Assembly (NCBI GenBank): GCA_001599815.1
Contig: BCIA01000004.1
Span: 3,808,082 to 3,872,081 of the forward strand
Direction: 5' to 3'
Length of the DNA stretch: 64,000 nucleotides
DNA from: Furcasterigmium furcatum
Lineage: Eukaryota; Ascomycota; Sordariomycetes; Glomerellales; Plectosphaerellaceae
This document shows positions 32,371 through 44,907 of the stretch, one piece after another (the stretch's first letter is position 1; the number at the start of each line of letters is the position of its first letter). Under the pieces are notes generated by a model that saw only the letters and a list, made by a program, of their open reading frames with translations, was not told the DNA's origin and did not search any database. Position numbers and translations under genes: made by a program.

Positions 32371-33621
32371 ATGAGAATGCCTGACGAAAACGAGCCGCCC
32401 TGCACGGGGCCCTCAATAACAACCCTCATCTCGTGCTACCCGATACTCGGGACCCTTGCCTCCTGGATATCTGCACGCGACCTCCGTCGCCTCGGTCGCA
32501 CGTCCCGCACGCACCACGCTCACATCCTCGCCTCACCCCTCGTCTTCAAGGCTCTCACCCGCCAGAGCACCTGCTCCGGCCTCGGTCTCGTCCTGCGCCA
32601 GAAGCAGGAGGATGGCATCTACAGAGCGAAGGGCTGCGGCCGCCTTAGCGTAAACCCTCACATGGACCCTGATGCTGAGATTGAAGTCCGGCTGTACAAC
32701 GTGGCCTGCGACGAGGCCGGAGCCCTCCCCTGCGTCGGCTGCGGCGTCAACATTTGCGAGGAGTGCCGGTACTACCGTCGCGCGGCCCCGGCCTCGTCCT
32801 ATCCCGATCGCCGACCGCACCTCAACGCCCCCTGGCAAACCGGGTCCGTCCTCGCCTTCTGCGATCGTTGCGACGAGGGCGTAGAGCAGGAGGTCCGCGC
32901 CAAGAACTATCTCAACGAGCTGTGTGACTGCGACGCGTACACGCGGTGGAGGTGCAAAGAGTGCCACGACGCGGAGGAGCGCGAGGCCGGGAAGTACCGG
33001 TCAGAGCACACAAAGATGGAGTTTGACTGGGAGGATGGGGACGGGGACGATGATGATTTCCCCGCAACGAAGGTAGCACAGGATCACCAATTTGATCGGG
33101 CCGTACGTATCCCCTTGCCCTTTTCTCCTGTGCGCGGAACATGAGAGTAGAGGACGGACGCTGATGCTCGACAGTTTTGGTGCCCGTGCGGCGGTTCAGT
33201 TCCCGAAGACCAGAGGTTCCGGTGCGCGTGGTGCAAAAGGCGGCATCTGCCCGAGAGTGAGTGGGGCCAGGAGTGGGATGAGATAGGCAGGCGCCTGCCC
33301 TTCTTCGAGAATGTCCGTCTCGAGCCCTTCCTCGCGCTGTGCAAGCTGACAGTAAGAAACATAGGATCCCAACTACCCTCAGTGGCAGAGCGACGGAGAT
33401 CGCCACTATCCAAACCCATACCCGAAGCTAGGCTACGACCGCCCAGCAGACTTGGTCGAAGACGCTGGCGCGACATGAGGGCACTCTTGCCGTATGAAAT
33501 TGCATTACATCTCAATGACCATGAATCAACACTTCCAGGCGTGTACCTACCCGGGGTGGGGGTATTTGAACATGGCCAAAAGAGGGTTTTCGGCCCAACA
33601 TCAAAACAGCTGCCGCAATAG
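32371..33621 (+). CDS. F-box-like, Cys-rich zinc-binding protein, unknown function
   Basis: Exons 32371-33102 and 33175-33621 (72-bp intron, phase 0) give 392 residues. The N-terminal segment ISCYPILGTLASWISARDLRRLGRTSRTHHAHI resembles the F-box of fungal adaptor proteins. Several paired cysteines follow: CVGCGVNICEEC, FCDRCDEG, CDCDAYTRWRCKEC, WCPCGG and CAWCKRRH. These probably bind several zinc ions in a RING- or B-box-like arrangement. An acidic Asp/Glu run lies just before the intron. The far C-terminus, after RLEPFLALC, is Arg/Pro-rich and less certain; a downstream splice could replace it. A role as a ubiquitin-ligase adaptor is plausible from the F-box only. Confidence 0.72.
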
Positions 33622-34670
33622 GATAGGAACAGGGTGGTCGCTATCCTATTAGCTAGATATCCTAGTAGCAGCGTAACATTATATAGGCAGATAACATCAG
33701 AAAGACCACTACACCTCCTTAGTAACTACCCGAGTCCGGACAACGGCGTAACCCAAGGACGTGGACCAGAATCCCGCGTTTGCCGTTCCTAGCGGCACCA
33801 TACATCAGCCACAGATAAGTTAACAACACGCCATTGGCCAGGGCTCACGTTGCGTTCGACTTGAACGGACGAAGGTCCGTCATTCACGTGAAGATAAGGC
33901 TACTTGTATGCATCATTGCGTCCTATTTCTGGTGTCGTTGCGGGCGCATCTCCAGACACGTCGTGCCACCGAAAAATGCCAAGTCTTTCCCCGGATGCCA
34001 AGCCCGTTCGTCCCAAGATCGAACCGCCCTCCCGGTTCTTGGCGCTCGTGGCTTCGAACATCGTCTTGGAACGCGGAATGCCACGGTATGAAAGATTCCC
34101 ATTTGACCACTTTCCGTTTACTGCACGAACTCTCAAATCTTTTCAACGCGCCCGAATTGCCAATTGCTGAATCCCAGGAGAGAAAGCTGCCTGAAATACA
34201 TGTGCGGCGCCCAAGACGAGTAATGCTAGCTCAACAAAGGCACCTCCCAAGGTTTCGTCCGCCGCCCGCCCTGGCCTGAAAGTCTTCGCGATCAAACACC
34301 ACTCACCGGCACTTTTTCTTTCCTCCTTTGATGTGCCCAACTACGGCCTCGCGATAAGCTTGTTCAGGTCTCTCCCGGCGTCCCGGTCGAGGGCCCACGG
34401 CCTTTGCTACTGCTGAACTCAAATGTCCATGGTCCGCTGATCTGATTCGTATTCAGAGCAGGGCCTTGCTCTTTTGCAAACCACGAGCCGCGTGTGTGAT
34501 GCCGACATACCGAGACTCTTGTCTCTGCTAGTAGAGTAGAGTGAAGCATGCAGCGTATATAGATGGTTGATTCCGTATCGCGAAGAAAATTAAAGAACAC
34601 CTCCCGGTCCCTATTCTGCTTCTATTCTCTGATGCTCACCAACCAAAACTAAAAGACCCAGCCATCTCGC
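33622..34670. other. Intergenic, no gene seen
   Basis: About 1.05 kb. Short overlapping frames near 33834-34279 have no motif and no codon bias. The ammonium permease promoter is expected at the right end, which is pyrimidine-rich. Confidence 0.5.
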
Positions 34671-36355
34671 ATGACATCTGAAGAGATCACCATGGCAGAC
34701 ACCACCGCCCTCACAGGCACAGATGTGCCATCTCCCACCCCATCTCCGGTGTGGTGGACTCCGGACCCAGCTTCCGGTGTAGGAAGCGGTACGCCTTTCC
34801 CGTCATCAGCCCAGCCTGGATCGCCTCAGCCAAGCTGACCGCAGCATCACAGGCGACAATGCCTGGCAGCTCACCGCTGCCTCTCTCGTAGCTCTCCAAT
34901 CGATCCCCGGCCTCCTCGTCCTCTACGCCGGCATCATGAAGAAGAAATGGGCCATCAACTCCGCGTTCATGGCCCTCTACGCTTTCTCGTCCGTCCTTAT
35001 CTGCTGGGTCCTCTGGGCCTACGAGGCCTCCTTCGGCGAGTATCTCCTCCCTTTCGTCGGCAAACCCAACAACGTCCTCGGCATCGATCGCCTGCTCCGC
35101 CAGTCCTACCTCCCCTCCATCGGCGTCGGCCAGCAGTTCCCCCTCGCGACCATGGTCTACTTTCAGTTCGTCTTCGCCGCCATTACCCTCGTCATCACGG
35201 CTGGGGCGTTCCTCGGCCGCATGAACTTCTACGCGTGGATGCTCTACGTGCCCCTCTGGCTGACGCTGTCCTACACCGTCGGCGCGTACTCCATCTGGGG
35301 TGGCGGGATGCTGTTCAAGCTGGGTGTCATCGACTATTCGGGCGGATATGTCATTCACCTCTCCTCCGGCACGGCTGGTTTCGTCGGCAGCTACTGGATC
35401 GGGCCCCGACTCGCGGCTGATCGAGAAAACGCCAAGCCCAACAACATCCTGGCGGTGCTGATCGGGGCCGGCATCCTCTGGATCGGCTGGAACGGTTTCA
35501 ACGGCGGTGACCCGTACGCGGCGTCTGCGGATGCCGGCGTCGCCGTGCTGAACACGAACCTCTGCAGTACGCTACCTACCCTAGACTCCGTTGCTGGAGG
35601 ACTGGTCACGCAAGCTAATGGCTAACTCCGTGGGGTTCATAGCTGCCGTCTCACTCCTCACGTGGACCACACTGGACATCATCTACTTCAAGAAACCCTC
35701 CGTCATTGGGGCAGTACAGGGCATGATAACCGGCCTCGTCGCCATTACCCCTGCCGCCGGGGTCGTCGCGGGCTGGGGCGCGATCCTCATCGGACTCGGC
35801 TCGGGTTCCGTCCCATGGCTGACCATGAACATCGTGGGGAAGAAGATCAAGTTCATCGAGAATCATTTTGACGACACCCTCGGTGTTGTGCACACACACA
35901 TGGTTGCCGGCTTCGTGGGAGGCTTTGGTACCGGGCTCTGGGCCACGGTTGACGGTTGCGCCGCCTTCGGTCTGACCAACCCCGGTGGTGCCGTTGCCGG
36001 CAACGGGATTCAGCTGGGATACCAGATGGCCGGAGCTTGCTTCATCATCGGTTGGAATGTAGTTTGGACGAGTCTCATCCTGTTGTTCATCAAGCACGTG
36101 CTCCGCGTGCCGCTGCGCATGACCGAGGAGCAACTGCTGCTAGGAGACGATGCAGTGCACGGCGAGGAGGCCTACGTTCTTGGACCTTGTGAAACCCACA
36201 GCTCCGGTACACGATATCTCCATGGAGAAAGTGTTCAGCCTGGCAGCAATGACGTGGAGCTTGGGCTCGGCCGCAACGGGAGCGGCCAGACTCCTCCGCT
36301 GAAGAAGGAGGAGGCGGCCGGGAACGGGGAGGGAAGCGACATACGCCAGTCTTAG
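34671..36355 (+). CDS. Ammonium transporter (Mep/Amt family)
   Basis: Exons 34671-34776, 34853-35566 and 35643-36355 give 510 residues. Eleven hydrophobic helices are recognisable. Family motifs include the pore segment DNAWQLTAASLVALQSIPG, the SGGYVIHLSSGTAGFVGSYW region carrying the first pore histidine, WIGWNGFNGGDPYAA, and DDTLGVVHTHMVAGFVGGFGTG carrying the second. The twin-His arrangement is kept. The C-terminal cytosolic tail is hydrophilic and ends with a Lys/Glu-rich region, the usual regulatory segment. An in-frame ATG at 34692, in a better Kozak context, would shorten the N-terminus by 7 residues. The protein imports ammonium at the plasma membrane. Whether it is a sensor like Mep2 cannot be told. 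Confidence 0.93.
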
Positions 36356-38167
36356 TCGCACCCGGAAAGCAGTTTGGTTCCGAATTGAGTACGTATGCTT
36401 CCATCTCGACCGACAACCGCAGTAGCACTGTTAGAGCTGGCCCTTTGGACCGGCAAGCGAGGGGTCGGAGATGACGGGACATGTACCTAGCCATCCGAGC
36501 CTCTGAGGGGTGATCGGGGTGATGTTTTCACGCACCTTTGACACGAGGGCACGGGCGCCGCTCATTGTCTCTATGCCACTTCTGCTAGATAACACGACGC
36601 AAGCCAAATCTACACTCATGTTAGGTAAGTGTAGGCTCGGAGAAATTGACAATGGAACATGCAGTCTAGCAACATATCATTGTGCAGCTGCGGCATCCGT
36701 GAAAGCTACATGATGTCGGCAGACCTCCTGTGCCCTTGAGTATCTAATCTTGTGGATTCTGACGAGATTCTAGAATGAGAGTGCCATTGGATGCCGCATC
36801 ACCTTCAGCTACTGCGGTACCAGACGGCGGTCGTTTCGCCGCCTCAAAGCAAAATAGGTGGTGATTGGAGGCCGTCATCAGAGGCGACTCAGGGGCTCCC
36901 AGCCAAAGGCAATCAAAGAGCTTCATCAAAGTAACCCTGTCTGTCCATACTTGGGGGAATTTCACATCTGATGCCCCTCCCTTCTTCGTCCTCCCCAAAT
37001 CTTGAGTTAAGGAAATTCCATCCAAACCCGTGTATGATCTCTGCGGCAATTCGAAGCGAGGGGGGAGACCGATGCCTTGACTGTGGTATCAGAACAGTGC
37101 CAGGATGACTGCATGAGAGGGAAATTGATATTTGTCCGTGTTCATTGACAGGAACCGGATGCCCTGCAATTGAGTCTGGGCGTCAGTTCATCCACGTGCT
37201 TCTCACCGTTATTGCCCCTGACCTCGCTTCCGTGAACCCTGCTTCCACCTGAGTGCCACGCCTTGACTGCATGTGGAAGCCATTCCAGACTCGGTTCAGT
37301 GGCTGAATTAAATACATATGTAGAGACCCCTCATCGTGCCAATATTCTGGTGGTAGTGTACCAGGGTCGGACACTCGTGGGAGCCCGGTATCAACATGCA
37401 GTACGCCCGGTACGAGCAATAATCTCCGTCTTCAGGAGGGTAGGATCACAATGCCTGTATGTACATATGTAGACAAGTATTTTAAATGCCGAGAAATATT
37501 GCTGAGGGTGTTTGGGGTCTGGGTTTTACCGTATCACAGGGACAGAGAGATATTTGCCTCCCCAGACGGGGTCGAGAACCATGATAGCCTGCTCGCCCGA
37601 ATTGATCACTGAAAGTTGAGAGTTGTCTGTGTCGAGCATCGACGTGACGAGAGTATTTGTTTCAATATGATGACAGCCAGTGCTGGAAAGAAGACGGCGA
37701 TATTGTCCCGGAAACTATAAACATTACGTGATGCCAAAGGTATCCCGCGCTCTTTTCGGGTAGAGCTGTACCGAGATTACAGCACTTTTGTCCTCGACAA
37801 GCTGCTCGATGCAAGCCCCTTGACGGCACAGGGGCCGATGAGGGACACTTGGTTTTCATCACAGCCGTCGAGGCTGACTGGGGACAAGATCTTGTCTGGC
37901 GAGTTCACCGAGAGCAGTCACCGCACCGGGGAACGCATGCATTCGTTCTTTCTTTTTCACAAATTTCCGGAGGCCCGGCCAGGTGGCCAAGTCGGTTACG
38001 ACCTTGGTGTCCCGTGAATCGACTGACCAGGATGTTGTTACCGTGTACGTAGGAGGCTTGGTTGCGGGCGGCCCCGGTTCTCGTCACGCCCTTTCCGTTG
38101 TCCGGAGACAATGCCAATAGTCTGGGCCGCCCCAAAGATCTAAAATCTGATCATTGACTCCTCATCT

Positions 38168-38194
38168 GCCTCGCTTCGCGAAGAGGCTTTTTTT
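38168..38194 (+). terminator. Hairpin plus seven-T run, possible Pol III-type end
   Basis: GCCTCGCTTCGCGAAGAGGC can fold into a stem around the palindrome CTTCGCGAAG and is followed by seven T residues. RNA polymerase III stops at such T-runs. No A/B box promoter was recognised upstream, so this may be chance. Confidence 0.2.
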
Positions 38195-39048
38195 CGGCGA
38201 CAGGGGCGAGACGGTGGTCACCCTGCAAGTCGCCTGCATTCGTCACACTGCTGCGGCGGTGAGGTGGCGCATGGCGAATCACAAGAGGTGAAGGACGGGA
38301 GAATTCCCGACAGACTGGTCCGATCTAATTGCAACTATTGGTGCGGCGCAGACGCGCCCTGTCGAACTTTGAACCTGGTTGAAACGGCAAATTGTGAGGG
38401 GGATCGAAGCAAGTTTCTTCGACAGGGAGGGGCACAGGGGCTTGATCGGAAGAGCAAGCGAGGCAGGGGGGATTGGCTGGTGGTGTCCAGCAAACACATG
38501 CCGGCTGCTGTGCCGTGGTGGTTGTCAGACAAGAGTTGCACCAGATCGGGTTCTGACGATGGACGTTCAGACAGCTTCTAGAAGCCTGAGCAGAGCACGG
38601 GAGCTTGCTTCATGATCCATGGACGTCTGTGCTCGCATCTTTCTTCGGACCCGTTCCCGATGCTCCTCCAAGATGACCACTGCATTCAGAGCCCCGTCGA
38701 GCCCACAACAGGGCCGTTGAAGAAAGCGGGCTTTCCGCTCCTCCTGGCGGCCGGGAAAGCTTCCCCGCCGATCTTTCCCGTTCCTGGTGCCGTCTGCGAC
38801 CCCTGACGTGCCCCTGTACGTCCCTTACTAGTCACCCTAGTCTCGAGATGGCGCATCTGCCCGCGACAAGGGGCGGCACAATGTGGGCTTCTCGAGGGAG
38901 ACACCTGAATGGCGGGCGGAGAGGGACAACGGATGGTCGGCCCATTGTCACCCCACGCTCTGCGCGAGAATTCCCGGCATCTCATCAGGCAGGTGTTCAA
39001 GGATTTTCATCTCACTCAGCAACCCGTCGATTCCAAGCTCGCACCATT

Positions 39049-39085
39049 GTGGACAAGATGGACAAAGTGGACATGGTGGACGGGT
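39049..39085 (+). repeat. Short 9-bp tandem repeat
   Basis: About four imperfect copies of a unit GGACAAAGT (variants GGACAAGAT, GGACATGGT, GGACGGGT) lie upstream of the monooxygenase gene. Confidence 0.6.
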
Positions 39086-39314
39086 CTGTTGAAGGGTCCT
39101 GGGCACAGGGAGGTGCAATTCCCCAGTGCAGTGAGGTTCACTGCGAAGGGACCCCTCGGAAAGTTACATGAACTGCAGCAAACCGCCTTGATAGTCAGGC
39201 CGTTTTGCCTGTTTCCAGCACTGCAACCTCGCCCCTGAATCTGCCCGGATCTCCCCCTCGAACCCCCCTCGCCTCTGCACACACCGAGGACCACGAAACG
39301 GCCCGAGAGAAGCC

Positions 39315-40921
39315 ATGGACACCCCCTCCATCGATGCGTATTCTTCAACCAGCATGAAACCAGTATTGATCATCGGTGCTGGCATCAGCGGCCTGCTTCT
39401 AGCGCAGCATCTTCGCAAGCACGGCATCCCGTTCCGCATCTTCGAGCGCGACGCTGACTTCACAACCCGCGGCGTGGGCTGGGGCCTGACCCTTCATTGG
39501 TCTCTACCGGCCCTGCGGCGGCTGCTGCCAGAAGATCTGGTGCAACGGCTGCCGACCACTTACGTCGATCGCCGCGCCGTCGAGGCGGGCGAGGCGACGA
39601 CCTTCCCCCTCCATGACCTGGCGACGGGCGAGCTCAAGTCTGCCACGCCGCGCGCCACCGAGGCGACACGCATCCGGGTTTCCCGGGAGAAGCTGCGCCA
39701 GCTGCTCGCCGAGTCTGTCGGTATCGAGTGGAACAAGGGCTTCGCGTCCTTCGATGAGACTGCGGGCGCAGGCGAGGTCAAGGTGACGTTCGAGGATGGC
39801 ACCGATGTCGTCGGCTCCCTCGTCGTGGCTTGTGACGGAGGGCACTCGAGGGTCCGCAAGGCCTTGATACCCGGACAGCACGAGAACTACCGGGTGCCCG
39901 TGAGGGTCATGGGGTTCAAGGCCCAGTACACCCCCGAGGCCATCGCGCCCATCAAGCAGCTGGACCCCTTCTTCCTACAGGCCACTTCTTCTCAGAATGA
40001 CACGTTCATGTACTTCAGTGGTAAGTCCAGGCTTTTCTCTGTCGACTTGGCGGCGTTCATGACCGGTCAGACTCGGCCGCCGGGGGGATCCCCTCGGTGA
40101 AAGCCTCCCGTCGGTCCAGCATCTTGATCGAGAAATGTGACCCGTGCCCAGATGCACCGCAATCTCATCTCTCTCTGCACAGACGAAGCTGACCCCCGCG
40201 CCATGGAATAGTTCTCGACGCCCCCGGCAATTACACCTACACCACAGGCAGCGCAGCGCTCACCGCTGGCCGGGGACCAGGGGCTCCCGGTCCCGGCGCC
40301 CCGGCACTTGGCAGCGCCACCGAACAGCACTATGTGTGCCAAGTCGTCATCTCCTGGCCCTACCGTGAGAATTTCACCTGGGATGGGCACGGTCAGGGAC
40401 CCCTGGAGTTCCCGTCGACGACGGAGGCGAGCGTCGAGCTGATCAAGGCTTTCGCCGAGACGTGGGCCGAGCCGTTCAGGTCCATCGCCCAGGGTGTCTC
40501 GTCGAGCTCTGACCTGAAGCAGCTCGAGCTCAGCGACTTCGTGCCCCCGAAGGACCTGAGGACGACGGGGCGCGTGGTGCTCATGGGCGATGCCGTCCAC
40601 GCCATGACCATGTGTACGTGAGACCCAGGCCATTTCGCCGATGGAGTTGCTGACAGCTGCGCAGACCGTGGCGAGGGCGCCAACCATGCCATTGTCGACG
40701 TCCTCGAGTTCGCGCAGAAGGTGACGGCTCACATCAACAGCGAGGAGCTGCGCAGCGCCCTCGATGACTACGAAACCGGCGTCGTCAAGAGATCGCGCCC
40801 TGCCGTCCTCGCCGCCCGGCGGGCGTGCCTCGACGCCCACGACTGGCCGCGGATCAACCCCCAGAGCCCCCTGCTCACGCGGCGCGAGATGTTCATGCAG
40901 TTCGAGGAGGAGGCGTCGTGA
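39315..40921 (+). CDS. FAD-dependent aromatic-type monooxygenase (PHBH fold)
   Basis: Exons 39315-40020, 40212-40613 and 40665-40921 give 454 residues. The dinucleotide-binding motif VLIIGAGISGLLLAQHL is near residue 18. The VVACDGGHSRVRKAL segment holds the family DG motif, and the GD motif VLMGDAVHAMTM is followed after splicing by YRGEGANHAI. These are the three fingerprints of group A flavoprotein hydroxylases such as salicylate hydroxylase and zeaxanthin epoxidase-like enzymes. Intron 1 is long (191 bp) for this window. Exon 2 has a Gly/Pro-rich insertion (GPGAPGPGAP) just after the intron that may be a surface loop. No membrane anchor or targeting signal is present. The substrate is unknown and no biosynthetic partners are adjacent. 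Confidence 0.87.
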
Positions 40922-41425
40922 GATAAGAGGCTAGTCGATAGAGCTGTAGTTTCTCCAGATTGTCTGTGCCAAATAAACCGTCCCCAATCTGCCTCTATCC
41001 TCGCTTGTCGCATCCGATCGGAGGACCAGGTTCCGGAGATCTCGTCCAGCAGCAGGGCGCCCTGCCTCACTCACGAAGGAAGAAAAGATCAACAGCCACG
41101 GCGCGCGGGGGGTCACTCGGGGCCTTATTTGGACACGTACGACATGTTGAGGATTTGCTACAGTACTGACACGATGGATCCCGCGCGACCCATGAAGATC
41201 GCGCTGAAGATCGCACTGAAGACTGCTCCGCAGAGGGGCTGATCTTCATTCCCGCGGCGCGGTCGCTTTTCTAGCTCTTCGACTTGACTCTGGAGCCCCT
41301 GACCCTGACGCCGGCAATGCGCTAACACAGGAAGCCGCTGATCTTGCACACTTAATTCGACGCCAAGTGCGCTCTTTTCGGTCCCGAAGTGCTTGTTTCT
41401 TTTTTCCCACCCTGCCCTTCCAGCT
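40922..41425. other. Convergent intergenic region
   Basis: About 500 bp between the monooxygenase and the receptor-like gene. No gene or repeat was recognised. Confidence 0.5.
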
Positions 41426-42659
41426 TTACATGGCCACGCCGGCCGCGTGTCCGGGTCCCTTTCTCGAGCTGGCCGAGTCGCCGTCGTCATCGACCTGGAC
41501 GGTGTACGTGACGGACTTGACGATGGAGTTGTTCGGCGGGCAGCTTGCCAGGATGTTCTCCTCGGAGTTGCTGCGGTCGTTGGCGAAGTCGTCCTGCTTG
41601 TTGCTGTTGCCGAGCGTGCTCAACTTGTAGTGGTCGCCCGCCTTGCCGCCGAAGGGGCGCGAGTTGGAGTTGCCGTAGCTGCCGCCCGTGTGCTTGGAGC
41701 GGTAGCCCTTGGCCTTGCGCATGAAGACGGGTGCGAGGAACGGGAGAGAGGACACGATGTTCTGCGGGACGTGTCAGTGTAATTGTACTCGGGTGGGCAT
41801 TGGCATCGGCCGAGACTTACGCCGACGTTGAACTCGATCGTTCCCCAGAGAACCAGCATCGTCGAGTTGCCGTCTCCGAACTGGATGCGTCCGATCTGGG
41901 TGTAGCGCATGACGGAGCAGATCGTGGTGAAGACGCCGAGGATGAAGACAACGATCAAGCCGAGCTTCTTCTCAATCTTGACATTGAGCTTCAGGAGAAT
42001 CGGGATCGGGAGCAGCGTGACGACCATGTCAGACACAATCGTGACCACGGCATAGCCGGTGAAGGACGGCCCAGGCGGGAGACAGGTGCCCTCCATCAAG
42101 GGGTTCCATGATTTTTGAACCGGATCGCAAGCAAAGACGAGAGCCAAGGCGCATCCCAGATGGCTCGCGAAGACCAGTCCTGCGACCACCCAGACGACCA
42201 TGCGGTACGTCTTGTGTTCCGTCCTTTGGAGGAGGCGCAGGTAGCTGATCAGAAGCGCAATCTTGAAGAAGCTGATTCCCAGCTGGTAAAAAGGCCGTCC
42301 GGCGTAGTTGATCCTCGTGAACGGGATGAGGTTCTCCGGGGGTCGGAGGCGGATTGGGAGGCCCAGGCCATATCTTGTTTCTAGAGAGCAGTCAATAACT
42401 TGTCCCGAGACACCGATACCCGCATCCTTCGGCAGAAGTACTCACGACCAATGGACAGCGCTGAGTAGATGATGGCAAACACCATGGACAAGGTCGAGAA
42501 GTGGTCGTCCAGCGCCAGGCCACGAGCCTTGTAGCGGATCCAGAGCCGCCAGGTTACGATGACCGTCGAGAGCACGGTCAGTACGACGATCACCGGAATG
42601 ATCATCGGCCACTGCGAGGCAGCTTCGACCTCGGGCGAGGCATTCTTCACCCAGCCCAT
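41426..42659 (-). CDS. Pth11-like/fungal rhodopsin-domain seven-helix membrane protein
   Basis: Exons 42659-42446, 42380-41821 and 41761-41426 give 369 residues. Intron phases restore SIGQTRYGLGLPIRL and EFNVGNIVSSLPFLAP. Seven hydrophobic helices, beginning with MIIPVIVVLTVLSTVIVTWRLW, and the family marks RYGLG, FFKIALLISYLRLL, CDPVQKSW and TIEFNVG are typical of the rhodopsin-like domain found in Pth11 receptors. There is no CFEM domain at the N-terminus. The C-terminal tail of about 100 residues is hydrophilic, Ser/Gly/Asn-rich and probably cytosolic. Some members act in surface sensing before host invasion, but most have no known ligand. Confidence 0.87.
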
Positions 42660-44907
42660 GGCGGCGGCGGCAGCAGTCGTCTGTCAGGTGGCTGGATCGT
42701 GTGCAACCAGCAGGTCCGAAAGGAGTGAGAAGCTGCTGGTCTGAGGGCCGAGGAAGAAGAACAGGAACGCCGTGGAGTCGACAGTTGGAAAGCTCGAGAC
42801 GATGATCCCGAGTCAACACAAGATCATACACAAATGTCTGATAATGATAATACCAGCCAGCCCTCGTGCCTCGAGGGTTACGTCTATGCTTTAAGCAAGC
42901 TCGCTCCACTCCGGATCGATGCTCGGCAAGGTAGTGTGATATCTCCTGAGTTTCCCAACTCCGTCCGTCCAAGAATACCACCCCCACCGACCCTGGTAGA
43001 TTCTCGGTGCCGGGCACTGAAGGATGCAGGAGTCCTGACTCCTGGGGGCGTGAGTGGCCGGGCACATGCTCGGATGATCCCACGAGCCGGCACAGGTGTC
43101 TCAGATAGCAAGACCAGGTTGGTTCCCCAGGCCAGGCAGACAATCTTCCGCCGCGGCATGAGGAAGAAACGACAGATGATGCCCCGTCTCTCTGGACCTG
43201 GGTTCAGAACCTTCCATCGGTGGATGGCCGGCCGGCTTCGCAAGTCAGGGGTAGATCACCGCGAGATTGGGACCTGTGGGTTCCATCTGGCCGCAGGGAG
43301 TCGGACCTTGATCTGGCAATGACTGGCTCTTGGGTTCAGGGCTGCAAATCTCCGTACCTGCATGCTTGCTTGTTGTTCCCATAGTGGAAGGAATCGACCG
43401 TTGACGGGGACTAGTTCGCTGCTGAGGCAAGGGGTGGTTGGGGCTTGCGGGATGGATTTGCCTTCTTTCCGAGAAGACCCCCCGAGGTTGCGCGTCGAAA
43501 GCCAAGGTACATACGATGCACACCTTACTCGTTCGTCCAGCAGGTCAAGGGCCGGCGACGATCCGGCTCCCTTGAGACGTGCGGGAAGCCTATCACACCA
43601 GGCTAAGCAGGGGAGCAGCGGTTTGCGGTGTGCTTACAATAGCTATGAGCATTGGCACAAAAAGCAAACAGCTACCAAGCCTGATACCAAGTCCATGCAG
43701 TCCGAGAACAAAGGAATAAACAGCCTCGCTTGGGACTTTGGGTTCCCGCCAAGTCAATAATAATGAGAAGCTTTCAACTCGTACGTTGCCAGATCAGCCA
43801 GATGACAAAATCAAGAGCCGGACCAACCAGCAGCCCAGACGCACCTCTTGTCATTTTCGCTTCTGCCGGTAAGACACTCTATCCCCCAAGGGTCTCGTTC
43901 TTCAGCGCCTCTCTGGATCCATCTTCCTGCGGCGGGGAGACCCCTGGTTCAGAGCCGGTCGATCCCCAGGCTAACTCGTTCCGTCCGTTCCGCACCCCCA
44001 TCCTTGTTATCTGCCGGCGCCGTTGGAGGCTACGCACTGGCTAGCCGAGTCGACAAGCCCCTGACCCCTGGTCCGGTCCCCTGTCAGTTGTCCCGCCTCT
44101 CGACCCTCCACCAGTGAGGCTTGCAAAAGCTGCAGACCACCGCCAAGGAACGCGGGATGCAGTGTCCACTTTGCCAACATGATGTTGTCGAGCACCGGAC
44201 AGAAGAAGAATACGCAGACAGGGGAGCTGGAAAACCTGGGACTTCTGGCAACCCTGAACAGGTGGGAGCTCCGAGCCAGACCATGCACCCCTGTGGTTCC
44301 TTTGACACACAGTCCCGGGGGCGAATCGACACCTTCATCCTCCTCCTCGAGCCCATGACGGGCGTCTTGGCCTTGCTGTCCCCTCGTCAATCTCTCCTCA
44401 GGTAGGAGTGTGCCAACACGAAACCGATACTCAATAGAGTGGCTTGCTGGGGCCCTTGGCAGTCCAGTCGAGGCATCAATCAGAGCCTGGGTCCTTGGCC
44501 ATGGCAATGTCGCCTCTTGGGTTCATGCTACGTACCCTTCCCTCGGCATCAGTCCGCAGGCCATGTCGGCACGTCCCACTTCATATATGGCTGCCCCCTT
44601 CGACATGAACCGCTGATCTTCTGCTTCTCCCGCCCCAGCGTCGTAATAAGCACCTCGCAGCTTGCTTACCCCCTCCTCCTGCGCGTTGCTTTTGCCTTTG
44701 CTGATCCGGCTTCTCCTCCCTGTCCTGTCCTTCGTCGTGGTAGCTCCACAGAGTCTCGGATCGATCATCTGACTTGCCTCGCTGCGTGTCATCCAGATTC
44801 TTTTCTTTCGAGGTCCACTCCCTGACCTGGCTATCTCTTCCCCCTTCTTTCATCTCCGTTGATCCCCCAGCCTCGTGGTACTCTCCATCTGCGCGCCAAC
44901 AGAGACA
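42660..44907. other. Gene-free interval, about 2.25 kb, divergent promoters
   Basis: It lies between the divergent receptor and permease genes. Frames such as 42834-43322 lack motifs and codon bias. The last 250 bp before 44908 are pyrimidine-rich, like many fungal core promoters and 5'UTRs. Confidence 0.5.

Larger units (their letters stand above)
36356..39314. other. Long gene-free interval, about 2.96 kb
   Basis: The longest gap in the window. All frames are short and without motifs. It includes a GC hairpin followed by a T-run (38168-38194) and a short 9-bp tandem repeat (39049-39085). Untranslated RNAs or long promoters are possible, but nothing definite is seen. Confidence 0.5.

Noticed and set aside
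43940..43990. A possible tRNA B-box (GGTCGATCCCC)
   Set aside because: No matching A-box or acceptor stem could be paired; no tRNA was found anywhere in the window.
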